A DNA stretch of 14,380 bases from Fen-1362 sp964597035 (GTDB lineage: Bacteria; Planctomycetota; Phycisphaerae; Sedimentisphaerales; Anaerobacaceae): positions 1 through 14,380 of the forward strand of contig CAZQWM010000054.1 in assembly GCA_964597035.1 (NCBI GenBank). The letters run 5' to 3'. Under the pieces are notes generated by a model. The model did not search any database, had not been told where the DNA came from, and worked only from the letters and a program-made list of their open reading frames with translations. The stretch's first letter is position 1, and the number at the start of each line of letters is the position of its first letter. Made by a program: the position numbers and the translations under genes. Below are positions 12,623 to 14,380 of this stretch, piece by piece.

Positions 12623-13933
12623 CTATTTTCCGATTGATTTGAAGCCAGCCATGCTGGCTTTGAGGGTCTTTTTGATGTCCTTTTGCGAGTGGGCCAGGGA
12701 GACAAACATCGCTTCATATGCGCTTGGGGCGATGTAGACGCCCCTTGAAAGCATTTCCGAGAAAAACTTTTTGAATCGCTCGATATTGGTTGTTTTTACG
12801 TCATCGAAGTTGTGAACCGGCCGGCCGGTGAAAAAACAGCTCAAAAGCGAGCCGACGCGATTGATGGTGACAGAAACATTTGCTTCTTTGGCAGCTTCTT
12901 TAAGTCCCTCAGCAAACATCGCGGATTTGGCTTCGAGTTTTTTGTAGCAGTCCCCTTTGGCCAGTATATTGAGAGTCGCAATTGCCGCAGCCGTAGCGAT
13001 TGGATTGCCGCTTAATGTCCCCGCCTGGTAAACCGGACCGGCCGGCGCCAGCATATCCATAATATCTGCCCGCCCTCCGAAAGCAGCCAGAGGCATACCG
13101 CCGCCTATGATTTTGCCAAGACAAGTAACATCCGCCTTGACGCCGTAAAGCTGCTGTGCACCACCGCGAGCCACACGAAAACCGCTTATCACCTCGTCGA
13201 AAATCAATACCGCCTTTTCGATGTCACACAAATCACGAAGTCCCTTGAGATAACCATCAACGGGCGGCACTACCCCCATATTCGCAGCAATCGGCTCGAC
13301 AAGCACCGCCGCGATTTTATCCTTGTGAATTTGAAAGGCCTTTTTGGCTGCCTCGATATCGTTATATGGAATAACGACCGTCAAGCCAGCGATGCCGGTC
13401 GGGACACCGGCGCTTGACGGGACCGAATGTTCGGCAGCTCCGGAACCGGCGGCAACAAGCAATGAGTCGCTGTGGCCGTGGTAGCAGCCGGCCATTTTTA
13501 TAATCGAATCCTTTTGTGTGTATGCACGCGCTAAGCGAATGGCCGTCATAACCGCCTCGGTGCCGCTATTTACAAGCCGCAGCTTCTCAATGAATGGAAA
13601 GGCGTCACAAATCTTCTTTGCCAGGGCCGTCTCGGCTAAGGTCGGTGCTCCGAAGCTCGTGCCTTTTTTAACGGCGTCCTGCACGGCCTTCACGACCGCC
13701 GGATGGGCGTGGCCTAAAATCATCGGCCCCCACGAGCCGATGTAGTCGATGTATTCATTGCCGTCGATATCGTAGATTTTGGAGCCTTTCGCCCTGGCTA
13801 CGAAAAGGGGCTTTTGGTCAACACCGCCGAACGCCCGCACGGGCGAATTTACCCCGCCGGGCAGATAATCAATCGCCTCGGCAAAGGCCGCGATTGATTT
13901 GGAGTATTTGGTGCTGCGTGTTGCTTTTTTCAT
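12623..13933 (-). CDS. hemL: Glutamate-1-semialdehyde 2,1-aminomutase
   Basis: HemL is the PLP enzyme that moves the amino group of glutamate-1-semialdehyde to give 5-aminolevulinate in the C5 route to heme and other tetrapyrroles. The 436-residue protein is close to family length (about 430). Motifs are LPGGVNSPVRAF (24-35), SWGPMILGHAHP (67-78), NSGTEAVMTAIRLAR (122-136), CYHGHSD (150-156), FDEVISGFRVARGG (245-258) and the PLP-binding Lys274 in CLGKIIGGGMPLAAFGGR. ATG 13933 begins the normal N-terminus; a TTG at 13969 coincides with the promoter -35 and is unlikely. No Shine-Dalgarno precedes the ATG, and the -10 box ends seven bases before it, so the mRNA is probably leaderless. No other heme genes are in view. 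It diverges from tRNA-Arg. Confidence 0.97.
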   Translation of the reverse strand: MKKATRSTKYSKSIAAFAEAIDYLPGGVNSPVRAFGGVDQKPLFVARAKGSKIYDIDGNEYIDYIGSWGPMILGHAHPAVVKAVQDAVKKGTSFGAPTLAETALAKKICDAFPFIEKLRLVNSGTEAVMTAIRLARAYTQKDSIIKMAGCYHGHSDSLLVAAGSGAAEHSVPSSAGVPTGIAGLTVVIPYNDIEAAKKAFQIHKDKIAAVLVEPIAANMGVVPPVDGYLKGLRDLCDIEKAVLIFDEVISGFRVARGGAQQLYGVKADVTCLGKIIGGGMPLAAFGGRADIMDMLAPAGPVYQAGTLSGNPIATAAAIATLNILAKGDCYKKLEAKSAMFAEGLKEAAKEANVSVTINRVGSLLSCFFTGRPVHNFDDVKTTNIERFKKFFSEMLSRGVYIAPSAYEAMFVSLAHSQKDIKKTLKASMAGFKSIGK

Positions 13934-13940
13934 TTGGTAA

Positions 13941-13969
13941 ATCGTAAGCCGTTTAGGGCTGAGGGTCAA
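13941..13969 (-). promoter_or_regulatory. Putative hemL promoter, leaderless arrangement
   Basis: On the minus strand TTGACC (13969-13964) and TACGAT (13946-13941) are exactly 17 bases apart. The expected start (about 13934) is immediately next to the hemL ATG at 13933, leaving a leader of about one base. Confidence 0.55.
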
Positions 13970-14003
13970 TTGCTAAACCGCCGGGATGGCAGCGGCAAAA
14001 GCT

Positions 14004-14033
14004 TTGACAGTTCGCCGGCCCAACTGCTATATT
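14004..14033 (+). promoter_or_regulatory. Putative strong promoter for tRNA-Arg
   Basis: A perfect TTGACA (14004-14009) and TATATT (14028-14033) with 18 bases between. Transcription would start near 14040, about 14 bases before the mature tRNA. Confidence 0.65.
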
Positions 14034-14053
14034 GGCAGCGTAAAGCGACTTTT

Positions 14054-14127
14054 GCGCCCGTAGCTCAGTTGGACAGAGCAACGGATTTCTAATCCGTAGG
14101 TCACAGGTTCGAATCCTGTCGGGCGTG
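14054..14127 (+). tRNA. tRNA-Arg (TCT)
   Basis: A complete cloverleaf: acceptor GCGCCCG (14054-14060) with CGGGCGT (14120-14126, one G-T pair), D-arm GCTC..GAGC, anticodon stem ACGGA/TCCGT around TTTCTAA giving TCT, and T-arm ACAGG/CCTGT around TTCGAAT. The discriminator is G. The 3' CCA is not encoded. It decodes AGA/AGG arginine codons. It is followed by GTTTTT. Confidence 0.95.
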
Positions 14128-14310
14128 TTTTTACACTCCGGGATTTACCTGGTATTTGTGTCAGGGAGCTTTCTATATTCAATTGATGAGCGCCCATTGC
14201 CCAAAGCGGGAGAGATACCGGCTGTTGTTGCCGGTCCACGTCTCGTTAAGAGCATGTTGAGGAATTTGTTTTTGATGGATTGTTCGCTGCGCAATTCGGA
14301 TGTGATTTAA

Positions 14311-14380
14311 TCGGGGCGACAGGATTCGAACCTGCGACCCCTTGCACCCCATGCAAGTGCGCTAGCCAAACTGCGCCACG
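14311..14380 (-). tRNA. tRNA-Pro (GGG), 5' end cut by the window edge
   Basis: On the minus strand the T-arm GCAGG/CCTGT around TTCGAAT, the anticodon stem CTTGC/GCAAG around ATGGGGT (anticodon GGG, with G37 as usual for proline), and a D-arm are complete. The 3' acceptor strand CGCCCCG (14318-14312) and discriminator A (14311) are present. About the first five bases of the 5' acceptor strand lie beyond 14380. It decodes CCC/CCU. Confidence 0.93.

Noticed and set aside
14125..14310. 61-residue plus-strand frame between the two tRNAs
   Set aside because: It starts inside the 3' end of tRNA-Arg, has no ribosome-binding site and no recognisable features. I see nothing else in this 183-base gap.
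1..14380. CRISPR array, insertion sequence or prophage
   Set aside because: No regularly spaced repeats, transposase, integrase or terminal inverted repeats were seen; the genes are mostly conserved housekeeping and transport genes.

Overview
The window is a roughly 50% GC, gene-dense bacterial chromosome segment. It carries 16 protein genes (one only as a 3' tail), three tRNAs and a small SRP RNA. A lipid A-type acyltransferase and a lipobox-bearing PstS point to a diderm. The overall protein flavour and the unusual PstB signature suggest a planctomycete-like lineage, perhaps Phycisphaerae. That placement is my inference; no rRNA or other decisive marker is present.

Layout. Bases 1-143 hold the end of a membrane protein gene. 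A short degenerate tandem repeat and tRNA-Cys(GCA) follow. A flavin reductase-like gene (-) and proC (+) diverge from one small promoter region. A one-cluster ferredoxin (-) ends one base from proC. Next come the SRP RNA gene (ffs) and dnaX (+). dnaX carries a nine-A run flanked by stops in both other frames, which looks like a programmed tau/gamma slippage site.

From 9933 back to 3923 runs a minus-strand phosphate locus: pstS-pstC-pstA-pstB2-pstB1-phoU, followed by two paralogous four-helix membrane proteins of unknown function. The pst genes overlap or nearly touch. PstS binds phosphate outside the membrane, PstC and PstA form the channel, the two PstB proteins power it, and PhoU links transport to control. 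The two ATPases look like complementary halves: one keeps the Q- and H-loops but has lost the LSGGQ signature, the other keeps LSGGQ but has lost the Q-loop Gln and switch His. This predicts an asymmetric heterodimer.

recR (+) diverges from pstS. An LpxL/HtrB-type acyltransferase, an unknown membrane protein and hemL follow on the minus strand. The window closes with tRNA-Arg(TCT) (+) and a truncated tRNA-Pro(GGG) (-).

Two genes (pstS, hemL) have good sigma70-type promoters placed so that transcription should begin within about three bases of the start codon, suggesting leaderless mRNAs. Three convergent gene pairs end within one base of each other or overlap, leaving no room for ordinary terminators.
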